From NCBI GenBank assembly GCA_965248335.1, contig CBDFIY010000003.1:1674001-1738000 (forward strand): DNA of 64,000 nt, given 5' to 3'. Position numbers and translations under genes: made by a program. The number at the start of each line of letters is the position of its first letter. Positions within the stretch are counted from its first letter, which is position 1. This document shows positions 52,739 through 61,842 of the stretch, one piece after another. The DNA is from CAKMZU01 sp965248335 (lineage in GTDB: Bacteria > Pseudomonadota > Gammaproteobacteria > Pseudomonadales > DT-91). The notes beneath the pieces were generated by a model, which was not told where the DNA came from, searched no databases, and saw nothing but the letters and a program-made list of their open reading frames with translations.

Positions 52739-52911
52739 TGTAAGCCGATATACTGATCGAACCGGTCAAATACACTGCGTGACAGCAGTGCCAATAATGG
52801 CGCCACCAATAGAAACAAACCTGATGCAAAGAGTAATAATAAAACAACAAACGAATAGGATTTATCACTGAATATTTTAGGTTTGCATGCTGCGGCAGTA
52901 TTATGCATCAA

Positions 52912-53961
52912 TTAAAACGCTCTTAATATTTCCGAATCGATACGGAAATGACATAGTTGGTTGATGTTTGGCAGTGATGCCATATGCGTGGCAGCGACAT
53001 CAACGTGCAATGGCTGATTGTTGTAATCTAACTTTAACCTTACCGTACTGCCCATAAAGTCGAGGCTGACCAGTACAGCGCTCAAGTCGGCTGTAGCTGC
53101 GGCATCCAGCTGCAATTGTTCGGGCCGCAGCAATATTTTTTTAACCGCTTTAGCCATTGACTGTTCTATCACTGACTCGACTGCAATGGCTTTATTGTTA
53201 AAGTTGACGACATTGTTTTCTGTTTTAGCAGAAATGAAATTCGCCTCGCCAATAAAGTCGGCGACAAATTCATTTTTAGGCTGGCAGTATATGTCTTGCG
53301 GTGTGCCAATTTGTTCTATGCGGCCTTGGTTCATGACCACAATTCTATCGGCCATGGTCAGTGCTTCTTGCTGATCATGGGTAACCATGATGGTGGTGAT
53401 TTTTAACGCTTTTTGTAAATCTAATATTTGTCCTCTCAGGCGATGCCGCACTTTGGCATCCAGAGCCGATAATGGTTCATCAAGCAGTAACATGCCTGGC
53501 GACAGCGCCAGCGCCCTAGCCAGCGCTACTCGCTGCTGCTGGCCCCCCGATATTTCCGTCGGTAATTTATCACTGACGTGAGACAGATCTACACGTTCTA
53601 GCCACTGTGCAGCCTGTTGCTGCGCCAGCTTTTTTTTCAAGCCCTGGTTTCGCAGACCAAAGGCCACGTTTTCAAGCGCAGTCAGGTTGGGAAAGAGGGC
53701 ATAGTTTTGAAATACGATACCAAAATCACGCTGTTCGGCAGCTAATCTTGTGACATCAGCACCGGCCTGCATAATTGATCCTGTAGTCGGCATCTCAAGG
53801 CCAGCCAACATGCGCAGAAATGTGGATTTACCACAGCCAGAGGGGCCAACCACGGCGATGAACTCACCTTCTTCTATCGTCATATCTAACTGGCTTAAAG
53901 CATTAACATTGCCGTAGTCTTTACTTAGCTGGCGAATATCTAAATACGGTTTCTGCATCAT
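52912..53961 (-). CDS. 2-aminoethylphosphonate ABC transporter ATP-binding protein
   Basis: A 349-residue ABC ATPase with C-terminal TOBE-like part. Walker A is VGPSGCGKSTFLRMLAGL near 34-51, the signature ISGGQQQRVALARALAL near 137, Walker B GMLLLDEPLSALD near 157 and the switch His in TTIMVTHDQQEAL near 193. By itself it could serve iron, spermidine or phosphonate uptake; the neighbouring binding protein points to 2-aminoethylphosphonate. It ends three bases before the permease gene. GC is visibly higher than in the surrounding genes. Confidence 0.85.
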   Translation of the reverse strand: MMQKPYLDIRQLSKDYGNVNALSQLDMTIEEGEFIAVVGPSGCGKSTFLRMLAGLEMPTTGSIMQAGADVTRLAAEQRDFGIVFQNYALFPNLTALENVAFGLRNQGLKKKLAQQQAAQWLERVDLSHVSDKLPTEISGGQQQRVALARALALSPGMLLLDEPLSALDAKVRHRLRGQILDLQKALKITTIMVTHDQQEALTMADRIVVMNQGRIEQIGTPQDIYCQPKNEFVADFIGEANFISAKTENNVVNFNNKAIAVESVIEQSMAKAVKKILLRPEQLQLDAAATADLSAVLVSLDFMGSTVRLKLDYNNQPLHVDVAATHMASLPNINQLCHFRIDSEILRAF

Positions 53962-54018
53962 GTTACTGTCTCTCTATCTCAAGTATTTATTTAGCTATCA
54001 ATGACTCACATGAACAAA

Positions 54019-55020
54019 TTACTGGTTGTAGCGTCTGCTCCACTTTTTGAGGATGTGGTCGCGCTCAGATGCCATTACCGAGAAATCATTGTCGACCATT
54101 TTTTTCTGCACATCGGGGTAGTTAGTCGGTTGAGTGGAGATGTTTTTATTGCCGACAATGGCATAACTCTCGTTATACATTTTGTTGGCTTTTTTACTCA
54201 GAGACCACTCCAATAGACGCTGGCTCGCCTCAGCATGTTTATTGTTCACACTGACTGCAATGGACTCAACATCCCAGCCGATATTATCCGGCACGATGAT
54301 CGCAAGTGGCGCGCCCTGGGTTTTCAAAATGGCAGCACGAACCGCCATCGAGATACCGATCGCAACTTCGCCCATGGCAGCCTGTGCGCAGGGCTTGGAG
54401 CCGGAGTGTTGATACTGCACGATATTTTTGTTCAACGCATCCATATAGGCCCAGCCCTTATCGTCACCCATAGATTGCAACCAAGCAGAAACTTGCATAT
54501 AACCAGTGCCGGAAGATGCGGGGTTAGGCATTGATACTTGTCCCTTGTAGATAGGTTTGGTTAAGTCTTCCCAGCGGGTGGGTGCTGGAATGCCTTTTTC
54601 TTTTGCCAGCGCAGTATTGAAGCAAATCGCGTTGAAATATGCCTGATTACCATACCAGGCAGGGTCGTCGCTGCTGTCTTTCAGGTTCTGACGAATTTGC
54701 TTGGCGTTTTCAGGCTGGCTGGTCTTTAGTAGCCCCCGATCTTTTAATAACTGTAATGACGAGCCAGCAACACCCCATATCATATCTGCAGGCGTATTCT
54801 TGCCTTCAGCTAGAAGTCTGGCGGTAATAACGCCGGTTGAATCTCTTACCCAGTCAATATTTATATCGGGGTTATCCTGTTCAAAGGCAGACTTATATTT
54901 ACTTAACAAGTCTGTTTCAAAGGCGGTGTATACAGTCAGATTTGTTTCTGCATTGGCCATGTTAGCTAACGATATTGTTGCTGCTATTGCTGTCAGGGAA
55001 AACATCTTAATGATTTTCAT
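54019..55020 (-). CDS. 2-aminoethylphosphonate-binding periplasmic protein (PhnS2/AepX-like)
   Basis: A 333-residue solute-binding protein. A signal peptide (MKIIKMFSLTAIAATISLANMANAE) precedes the mature chain. The motifs WVRDSTGVITARLLAEGKNTPADMIWG, PNPASSGTGYMQVSAWLQSMG, HSGSKPCAQAAMGEVAIGIS and WSLSKKANKMYNESYAIVG match the putative 2-aminoethylphosphonate binding proteins, not ferric-ion FbpA, which would have the YxY iron-site tyrosines. It is first in the binding-ATPase-permease operon on the minus strand. No phnW, phnX or phnZ genes for breaking down the phosphonate are in the window. Confidence 0.85.
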   Translation of the reverse strand: MKIIKMFSLTAIAATISLANMANAETNLTVYTAFETDLLSKYKSAFEQDNPDINIDWVRDSTGVITARLLAEGKNTPADMIWGVAGSSLQLLKDRGLLKTSQPENAKQIRQNLKDSSDDPAWYGNQAYFNAICFNTALAKEKGIPAPTRWEDLTKPIYKGQVSMPNPASSGTGYMQVSAWLQSMGDDKGWAYMDALNKNIVQYQHSGSKPCAQAAMGEVAIGISMAVRAAILKTQGAPLAIIVPDNIGWDVESIAVSVNNKHAEASQRLLEWSLSKKANKMYNESYAIVGNKNISTQPTNYPDVQKKMVDNDFSVMASERDHILKKWSRRYNQ

Positions 55021-55122
55021 AGTATTTCAGTTTTTGGTATATACCCGTTTAAGTGATGTCTATTATCCAGATTAATATGACAAATAGATGACAGTATTGC
55101 GAAAGTTATTCGTGGTTTATAC

Positions 55123-56439
55123 GGGGCTTTCGCAGGTTGGCTGGCGGTAGATCGTTGAAAATTTTAATCGTATCCTAGAATTAAAGGAGTAATAGGCCAT
55201 TTAACATTTTCCTGAAGGATTAGACATGTCTAGCGCTCCCTCATTATCACCGATGTACTCATTTCCAGGATGGATAGTTGATGATATTAATATCAACTGG
55301 AAGGCATCTGAAGCAATAGTTTCATTACGTAAAGATGGACATATTAAGAAGATTAAATGCAGTCAGTGCAATCATGCGATGACAGTGGCTCGAAAAAAAG
55401 AACGCTTCGTACAGGATGTGCCGCTGGGAGAGCGCAAGGTGATACTAACCTTCACTGCCTGCCAAATGTATTGTTCTCGTTGCCATCGCTTTGAAACAAA
55501 AACGCCGCCGGGTTTAGGTGAAAATGCACAGGCGACGGATCGCTTGAAACGCTATGTCAGTCGATTATGCCGTTATATGCCTTGTAATAAAGTCCCTGAG
55601 TTCGTTGCGATATGCTCGCCGATGGGATAAAGAGGTATTAATGAGGACATTGCCGAGCCCGAAGCTAGACGGTATTCGAGCTCGGCTTATCGATGAGAAA
55701 TCAATTGGAAAAGGACATAATTATCTGACGGTTGTTTTAAATGCAGACACAGGGGAGGCACTTTTTATGGGTGAGGGTCAGCGAAAGGAAGCTCTCGATG
55801 GCTTCTTTGAAAGCCTCACGATAAAGCAAAGAGCATGCATACAATGCGTAGGCATTGATCGTGGTGGAAGCTATAAGTCATCAGTAAAAGCTTACTTACA
55901 AGCTGCCGATATTGTTTACGACAAGTTTCATATTGTCGCGAATTATAATGATGCGATAGACAATATTCGACGTAGAGAATGGCGAGAGGCTGAAGAAGAG
56001 GACAAGACCTTCATCAAGGGGCAGCGCTTTAATTTGTTCAAAAATGTAGACAATTTAACCCCTGAGAATAAAGCTGATTTAAACGAATTGCTTGCAATGA
56101 ATGAAGATTTAAACCAAGCCTATATTTTGAAAGATATGCTTAAACAGCTTTGGACTTACACCTACAAGGCTTGCGCGAGTACGTTTCTTGATAAATGGAT
56201 AGGATTAGCAAAAGAGACAAACATTGCTGAACTGATTACGTTTGCAAAAGGGCTGGATCGGGCGAGAGATGGACTGTTATCTTACTGCGAGCATCGTATC
56301 ACGAGTGCTAAAATCGAGGCTTTTAACGGCGTTATCAAGCGTATTGTTTATAAGGCCTGTGGATATAACGACATGGAGTATTTGTATCTAAAAATACGTC
56401 AGGAAGCTATAACATGATCAGCCAACCTGCGAAAGCGCC
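55123..56439 (+). mobile_element. ISL3-family insertion sequence, second copy, full length but frameshifted
   Basis: 1,317 bases. Left end GGGGCTTTCGCAGGTTGGCT and right end inverted GGCGCTTTCGCAGGTTGGCT, about 19 of 20 matching. The same orientation as the remnant at 49,002. No 8-bp target duplication is seen (flanks GTTTATAC and AAAAAAAC), consistent with rearrangement after insertion. The two copies flank the phosphonate transporter. Confidence 0.88.
55226..56417 (+). pseudogene. ISL3-family transposase, frameshifted
   Basis: The first frame (55226-55630) has the zinc ribbon CSQCNH and CSRCHRFETKTPPG, then CRYMPCNKVPEFVA, but goes off into a stop. The second frame (real from about 55,600) resumes as YARRWDKEVLMRTLPSPKLDGIRARLIDEKSIGKG and includes the DDE residues in LIDEKSIGKGHNYLTVVL, GIDRGGSYKS and KIEAFNGVIKRI. 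An insertion or deletion near 55,590-55,620 disrupts the gene, so the copy is probably not active by itself. Confidence 0.85.
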
Positions 56440-56570
56440 AAAAAAAACATCTTCGATCAAAAAAAGTTCGCAAGTTAACGCCTTAAAGCTAAGGTTGACG
56501 TAAAAATGCAAACTATATTCGACAATAATAGATAATGCGACAATAATTTTCTTATTGTTTTATGTGTGCA

Positions 56571-58106
56571 TTAGTAGCTGGTAATAACACTTAATCCTTT
56601 GGGTAGAAGGTTTTTTAAACAGGCGTCTTTGAGTAATTGATCTGCTTTTTTAATGTCGGGTGAAAAGTATCGATCTTTATCATAAAAAGGGACTTGGGAG
56701 CGTAAAGTGGCTTTAGCACTTTCGAGCCCTGCGGTGGTTTTTAACGGGGCTCTAAAATCAATGCCCTGACAAGCTGCAAGCCACTCAATGGCTAATATGC
56801 CGCTTGTGTTGCTGTTCATGTCCTGCAGGCGGCGTGCAGCAAAAGTAGCCATAGAAACATGGTCTTCCTGATTTGCAGAAGTAGGCAAGCTGTCGACGGA
56901 GGCAGGGTGGGCGTAAGATTTATTTTCGCTGGCGAGGGCTGCCGATGTCACTTGGGCAATCATAAAGCCTGAATTAACACCGCCGTTATCCACTAAGAAT
57001 GGGGGTAGACCACTCAGTTTAGCGTCAATCAAGAGCGCCATGCGTCGCTCACTCAAGGAGCCCATTTCGGCAATGGCGAGCGCGATATTATCTGCCACTA
57101 TGGCAACAGGTTCTGCATGAAAATTGCCGCCTGAGACAATGGTATCATCCTCAGAAAAGACGAGCGGATTATCAGAGACGCCATTCGCTTCTGTCAGAAG
57201 AACACTGGCGGCATGTTGTAGTTGCTGTAGGCAGGCACCTAAAATTTGCGGCTGACAGCGAAGCGAGTAAGGGTCTTGGACTTTTTCGCAGTCTTGGTGG
57301 CTGTTACCTATTTCAGACTCATCCAGCAGGCTGCGAAATGCTTCTGCAACCGTGATTTGTGCAGCGTGACCACGGGCTTGATGAATGCGTGCATCAAAAG
57401 GGCGTCTTGAACCTAGAGCCGCCTCTACGGATAAAGCACCAATGATGACACTGGATGTCATGAGGTTATCGGCTTCAAACAAACCTTTTAACGCGAGTGA
57501 GGTGGAGGCTTGCGTGCCGTTAAGTAAAGCAAGCCCCTCTTTGGGGGCAAGGACTAAAGGCGTGAGGCTTGCTATTTGTAAGGCTGTACTAGCATCGATA
57601 ATTTTGCCTTGATAGAAGGCTTCGCCTTCACCCAATAAAACAGCGCTCATGTGCGCTAAAGGAGCGAGATCACCTGATGCCCCAACAGAGCCCTTCTCGG
57701 GTATACAAGGATAGATTTCCTGATTGAGTAGGGTGATTAATGCTTCAATCACCTCAAGACGAATACCTGAAAAGCCACGGCTTAGCGAATTGATTTTCAA
57801 TACCATCAGTAAACGCACAGTGGGGATATCAAGGTATTTTCCAATACCTGCAGAGTGCGAGAGTACGATGCTGCGTTGCAGTGTTTCCAGCTCCTCAGGC
57901 TCTATTTTTGTGTTGGCGAGCAAGCCAAACCCCGTATTAATCCCGTAGACGGTTTTGTTTTCTTCGATTACGCGATTGACACAATCCGTTGCAGCCTTGA
58001 TGTCGGGTGCAGCTGATGGATCAAGTATGATTTTTGCTGGGGTTGTATAAAGTAAAAAACAGTCTTTTAGCGTTAGTTTTCCAGGCATTAAATTAAATGT
58101 TTGCAT
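56571..58106 (-). CDS. hutH: Histidine ammonia-lyase
   Basis: Removes ammonia from L-histidine to give trans-urocanate, the first step of histidine degradation. The 511 residues carry the MIO cofactor triad Ala-Ser-Gly in GSVGASGDLAPLAHMSAVLLGEGEA near 142-166, NGTQASTSLAL, GNFHAEPVAIVADN and the lyase-family Tyr in KTVYGINTGFGLLAN. Last of the hutC-hutU-hutH run; it begins 15 bases after hutU. The C-terminal LRSQVPFYDKDRYFSPDI is typical. Confidence 0.97.
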   Translation of the reverse strand: MQTFNLMPGKLTLKDCFLLYTTPAKIILDPSAAPDIKAATDCVNRVIEENKTVYGINTGFGLLANTKIEPEELETLQRSIVLSHSAGIGKYLDIPTVRLLMVLKINSLSRGFSGIRLEVIEALITLLNQEIYPCIPEKGSVGASGDLAPLAHMSAVLLGEGEAFYQGKIIDASTALQIASLTPLVLAPKEGLALLNGTQASTSLALKGLFEADNLMTSSVIIGALSVEAALGSRRPFDARIHQARGHAAQITVAEAFRSLLDESEIGNSHQDCEKVQDPYSLRCQPQILGACLQQLQHAASVLLTEANGVSDNPLVFSEDDTIVSGGNFHAEPVAIVADNIALAIAEMGSLSERRMALLIDAKLSGLPPFLVDNGGVNSGFMIAQVTSAALASENKSYAHPASVDSLPTSANQEDHVSMATFAARRLQDMNSNTSGILAIEWLAACQGIDFRAPLKTTAGLESAKATLRSQVPFYDKDRYFSPDIKKADQLLKDACLKNLLPKGLSVITSY

Positions 58107-58121
58107 GATATGCGGTACTCT

Positions 58122-59795
58122 CTAAAGCATGGGAAGGTCGAGGTTGTTTTCTTTGGCGCAGTCAGTGGCGATGTCGTAACCGGCATCCGCATGACGCATG
58201 ACGCCTGTAGATGGATCATTTCGCAGAACGCGACCAACCCGCTCGTGAGCATCGTCTGTGCCATCACAGACAACCACAACACCTGAATGCTGGCTGAATC
58301 CCATGCCAACACCGCCGCCGTGGTGCAGGCTAACCCAGGTAGCACCGCTCGCTGTATTGAGCAGTGCATTGAGTAGCGGCCAGTCGGAGACGGCATCAGA
58401 TCCATCGAGCATGGCTTCGGTTTCGCGATTAGGTGAGGCCACAGAGCCGGAATCTAGGTGGTCACGACCAATCACGATCGGCGCTGTCAGTTCACCGCTT
58501 TTAACCATGGCATTAAACGCTAAGCCTAAGCGTGCGCGATCTTTTAAACCCACCCAGCAAATGCGTGCGGGTAAGCCTTGAAATTCAATGCGTTTCCTCG
58601 CCATGTCGAGCCAGTTATGTAGATGCGTGTCATCAGGGATCAATTCTTTGATTTTTTGATCGGTTTTATAGATGTCTTCAGGGTCGCCAGAGAGTGCTAC
58701 CCAGCGAAAGGGACCAATGCCTTGGCAGAAGAGTGGGCGGATGTAGGCGGGTACAAATCCGGGGAAATCAAAGGCATTCTCGATGCCTTCTTCCAGCGCC
58801 ACTTGGCGAATATTGTTGCCATAATCTAAGGTGACTGCCCCCTGTTGTTGTAAATCAAGCATGGCTTTAACATGGATAGCTATTGAAGCTTTTGCGGCAC
58901 GTACGACTTTGTTTTCGTCTTCTTGACGTAGTGATTTTGCCTGTGCGATGTCCCAACCTTGTGGTAAATATCCATTAAGCGGATCGTGTGCGCTGGTTTG
59001 ATCGGTAACCACATCGGGCGTGATATCGCGATCAACAAGTTCAGTGAATATATCGGCGGCATTGCCTAAAAGCCCAATGCTGATTGCTTCGCCTACTTGT
59101 TTGGCGGCCGCTATCATGTGTAATGCCTCGTCAAGCGTTTTTGCTTTTTTGTCGAGGTAGCGATTATTAAGCCTAAAATCAATACGGGTTTCATCGCATT
59201 CGACAGCAATCATTGAAAATCCGGACATGGTTGCGGCGAGAGGCTGTGCGCCGCCCATACCGCCTAAGCCTGCCGTTAAGATCCAGCGGTTTCGCGCTTG
59301 CCCTGAAAAATGTTTTTTGGCGATGGCAACGAAGGTTTCGTAGGTTCCTTGCACGATGCCTTGTGAGCCAATATAAATCCAAGAACCGGCGGTCATTTGT
59401 CCGTACATCATGAGTCCGGCTTTATCGAGTTTGTTGAAGTGTTCCCAGTTAGCCCAGTGAGGCACGAGGTTGGAGTTGGCAATCAATACCCGTGGCGCGT
59501 ACTCGTGGGTTTTGAAAACACCGACAGGTTTACCGCTTTGAATCAATAAGCTTTCATCATTTTCTAGGCGCTTGAGTGTCTCGATGATGGTGTCGTAGCA
59601 TTGCCAGTTTCGTGCTGCACGGCCAATGCCGCCATAAACAATAAGGTCTTGCGGGTGCTCGGCAACCTCGGGGTCGAGATTGTTCATCAACATGCGCAAG
59701 GGGGCTTCAGTCAGCCAACTTTTTGCGTTGAGTGTTGTGCCTGTCGGGGCTTTTATAATTCTTGTGGGGTCGTGACGTGAATGAGTTTGTGTCAT
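58122..59795 (-). CDS. hutU: Urocanate hydratase
   Basis: Converts urocanate to imidazolone propionate with tightly bound NAD. ATG 59795 gives 557 residues, the usual size, and follows a GGAATT-type site; a TTG at 59807 is unlikely. Motifs: IVYGGIGRAARNW, LMMYGQMTAGSWIYIGSQGIVQGTYETF, LTAGLGGMGGAQPLA near 176 (NAD binding), and WVSLHHGGGVGMGFSQHSG. It starts 22 bases after hutC, so the regulator and two enzymes form one operon. Confidence 0.98.
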   Translation of the reverse strand: MTQTHSRHDPTRIIKAPTGTTLNAKSWLTEAPLRMLMNNLDPEVAEHPQDLIVYGGIGRAARNWQCYDTIIETLKRLENDESLLIQSGKPVGVFKTHEYAPRVLIANSNLVPHWANWEHFNKLDKAGLMMYGQMTAGSWIYIGSQGIVQGTYETFVAIAKKHFSGQARNRWILTAGLGGMGGAQPLAATMSGFSMIAVECDETRIDFRLNNRYLDKKAKTLDEALHMIAAAKQVGEAISIGLLGNAADIFTELVDRDITPDVVTDQTSAHDPLNGYLPQGWDIAQAKSLRQEDENKVVRAAKASIAIHVKAMLDLQQQGAVTLDYGNNIRQVALEEGIENAFDFPGFVPAYIRPLFCQGIGPFRWVALSGDPEDIYKTDQKIKELIPDDTHLHNWLDMARKRIEFQGLPARICWVGLKDRARLGLAFNAMVKSGELTAPIVIGRDHLDSGSVASPNRETEAMLDGSDAVSDWPLLNALLNTASGATWVSLHHGGGVGMGFSQHSGVVVVCDGTDDAHERVGRVLRNDPSTGVMRHADAGYDIATDCAKENNLDLPML

Positions 59796-59817
59796 GAATA
59801 ATTCCAAAAAATAGTTA

Positions 59818-60519
59818 CTAGAAATGTAAATGGCTACTGAGTTGGTATTTCTCGCCTGGGTGTATCAAAAAAGAAAAGCTGGTAATTTTTTTGTCGCTGT
59901 AAGTTTTTCTGGATATTTTCAAACAAGGTGATCCTCTGTCTATGGCGAGTGCGGAAGATATTTTTTCGTCTGCCAGTATCGCTTGAATGACATGGTCGGC
60001 TTTTTCTAAAGGAGCAACTTCCATCAAATAGGCGGTAGGTGTCGTACGCGTAAAATCCTGTTTTAGGTATTCGGGTGCTGAGTGAGGGTTTACCCAGCGC
60101 TCCTCATATTGAATGGGTATGCCGTTATCGTAATGAATCATGCTGCTGTAGAACAGGCTGTCGTTTACCTGCAGTGCTAAGATTCTCGCGAGCTCATCGC
60201 TTGCAACTTGTTGATTTAACGAAATAATATTGATGCTATGTGTGTTTCCTTGCGCGTTGATTTCATCGGCAATGTTTTTGATCTCTAAGGTGGCGCTAAT
60301 GGTTTTTGTATCGCTCACGAAGGTGCCTAAACCCTGGATACGATAGAGAATTTTTTCGTTGACTAATTCATCCAGCGCACGCCTGACGGTCATGCGTGAG
60401 ACGCTGAAGGTTTTGACGAGTGTGTTTTCCGAAGGGATTTTCTGCAAAGGCAAAAGTTCACTGGATTGAATTTTATCAATCAGTGTATTTTTAATTAATT
60501 TAAAATGAGGTTTATGCAT
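59818..60519 (-). CDS. hutC: HutC, GntR-family repressor of histidine utilisation
   Basis: A 233-residue HutC-type repressor that normally releases DNA on binding urocanate. The N-terminal winged helix-turn-helix is LPSENTLVKTFSVSRMTVRRALDELVNEKIL (IPSENTLV onward) near residues 24-58; the C-terminal UTRA ligand domain covers about 85-230 (ISLNQQVASDELARIL to the end). ATG 60519 (MHKPHF) is taken over ATG 60567 because the latter would lie within the palindromic operator. It leads the hutC-hutU-hutH operon and is divergent from hutI. Confidence 0.92.
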   Translation of the reverse strand: MHKPHFKLIKNTLIDKIQSSELLPLQKIPSENTLVKTFSVSRMTVRRALDELVNEKILYRIQGLGTFVSDTKTISATLEIKNIADEINAQGNTHSINIISLNQQVASDELARILALQVNDSLFYSSMIHYDNGIPIQYEERWVNPHSAPEYLKQDFTRTTPTAYLMEVAPLEKADHVIQAILADEKISSALAIDRGSPCLKISRKTYSDKKITSFSFLIHPGEKYQLSSHLHF

Positions 60520-60553
60520 AAAATTAAAATAAATAATAATTTTTAAAAATATT

Positions 60554-60579
60554 ACTTGTCTATACATGCGTATACAAGT
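60554..60579. promoter_or_regulatory. Palindromic HutC operator candidate
   Basis: ACTTGT CTATACA TGCGTAT ACAAGT: two 13-base halves match at 10 positions when one is inverted, centred in the hutC/hutI gap. It fits the TTGTATA-type inverted repeats bound by HutC in other bacteria, so it would repress both divergent operons. Confidence 0.75.
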
Positions 60580-60612
60580 TAAATATTTTTATTTTTTTAT
60601 TGCGGGGTTTTT

Positions 60613-61842
60613 GTGGGAGATTCATTTTTAGTTGAGAATGTGCATGTGGCAACCTTTGATCCCAGTATCTCTGCACGCTATGGTGTAATCGACGATGCAG
60701 TCATGTGCATTAAGAAAAACAAAATTGTTTGGGTGGGTACTTGGCAAGAGAGTCAACGTGTTGCATCACTTGCTCGGGTTCGGCGTATCGATGGTCAAGG
60801 ACGATGGGTGACACCGGGATTTATCGATTGCCATACGCACCTTGTGTATGGCGGGCATCGTGCCAAAGAGTTCGAAATGCGGCTGGAGGGCGCAACTTAT
60901 GAAGAGATCGCCAATGCCGGCGGGGGTATTTTGAGTACGTTGGCATCGACGCGAAAAGCTTCAAAAAAAGAATTGTTTGAAACAGCGAAAGCTCGGTTAG
61001 AGCGATTGGCAAGAGAAGGCGTAACCACCCTCGAGATTAAATCGGGCTATGGATTGGATGTTGCTAATGAAATCAAAATGCTGGAGGTGATTCGCGATTT
61101 GAATCAAGCGGTGCCGCAACATATCCAGGCAACTTTCCTCGGGGCGCATGCCGTACCGCCAGAATATAAAGACGATGCAGGTGCTTATATAACGCTTGTT
61201 ACTGAACGTATGTTGCCACTTGTCGCTGAACAAAAGCTGGCGGATGCGGTGGATGTTTTTTGTGAATCTATTGCTTTTAGTGCTGCGCAATGCCAGCAAG
61301 TGTTTAAAAAGGCGGTTGAGCTTGGGTTGCCGGTAAAGGGGCATGTTGAACAGCTGAGCGATCAGAAAGGTGCAGCGCTCGTCGCCAGTTTCAAGGGCTT
61401 GTCTGCGGATCATGTTGAGTATTTAGGGGAAGATGGCATCAGAGCTTTAAAAGCCAGCGGTACTGTGCCTGTTTTGTTGCCTAGTGCCTTTTATTTTCTC
61501 AAAGAAACGCAAATGCCGCCTATCGATGCTTTGCGTCAACAGCGTGTCGAGTTTGCTATCGCCACTGACTTAAATCCCGGTAGCTCACCTTGCGCATCAC
61601 TTTTGTTGTCGATGAATCAGGCGTGTTTACTGTTTGGTTGTACGGTTGAAGAGGCGTTAGTCGGTGTAACACGTGCTGCAGCTCATGCGCTAGGATTAGG
61701 TGAAAGTAAAGGGCAAATCAAAGTTGGATTTGACGCTGATTTTTTATGTTGGGATATCGAGTCTCTTGCTGAGTTGTGTTACGGCATTAATCTTTATAGG
61801 CCAGCCTCAATTTGGATAAATGGAGTGCTTTGTGATGTATAA
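60613..61842 (+). CDS. hutI: Imidazolonepropionase
   Basis: Hydrolyses 4-imidazolone-5-propionate to N-formimino-L-glutamate. The 409-residue amidohydrolase has the metal site HTHLVYGG near residue 75 (FIDCHTHLVYGG), EIKSGYGL, LGAHAVPPEY, the His in VKGHVEQLSD and the Asp in ATDLNPGSSP. The start is GTG 60613, with GGGG upstream. It overlaps the hutG start by eight bases. Confidence 0.97.
   Translation: MGDSFLVENVHVATFDPSISARYGVIDDAVMCIKKNKIVWVGTWQESQRVASLARVRRIDGQGRWVTPGFIDCHTHLVYGGHRAKEFEMRLEGATYEEIANAGGGILSTLASTRKASKKELFETAKARLERLAREGVTTLEIKSGYGLDVANEIKMLEVIRDLNQAVPQHIQATFLGAHAVPPEYKDDAGAYITLVTERMLPLVAEQKLADAVDVFCESIAFSAAQCQQVFKKAVELGLPVKGHVEQLSDQKGAALVASFKGLSADHVEYLGEDGIRALKASGTVPVLLPSAFYFLKETQMPPIDALRQQRVEFAIATDLNPGSSPCASLLLSMNQACLLFGCTVEEALVGVTRAAAHALGLGESKGQIKVGFDADFLCWDIESLAELCYGINLYRPASIWINGVLCDV

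Larger units (their letters stand above)
50206..52908 (-). pseudogene. 2-aminoethylphosphonate ABC transporter permease, interrupted by an IS1595-family element
   Basis: The gene starts at ATG 52908 and reads LLLLFASGLFLLVAPLLALL to YIGLQNF, is cut by the element at 51710-52730, and resumes IEYAQTPHLIQSFLTTMEIGL to its stop at 50206. Removing the element and one target copy (TAAAATTT) restores a continuous frame of about 562 residues. It has two fused permease halves (about twelve membrane helices), as in the putative AEP transporter (PhnU2/AepW type) permeases, and follows the ATPase gene by three bases. The second piece (from MEIGL, 51654) could start a truncated protein but is unlikely to function. 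Confidence 0.9.

Noticed and set aside
50206..55020. Ferric iron (Fbp-type) ABC transporter
   Set aside because: The binding protein has the aminoethylphosphonate-type motifs and lacks the iron-site tyrosines of FbpA.
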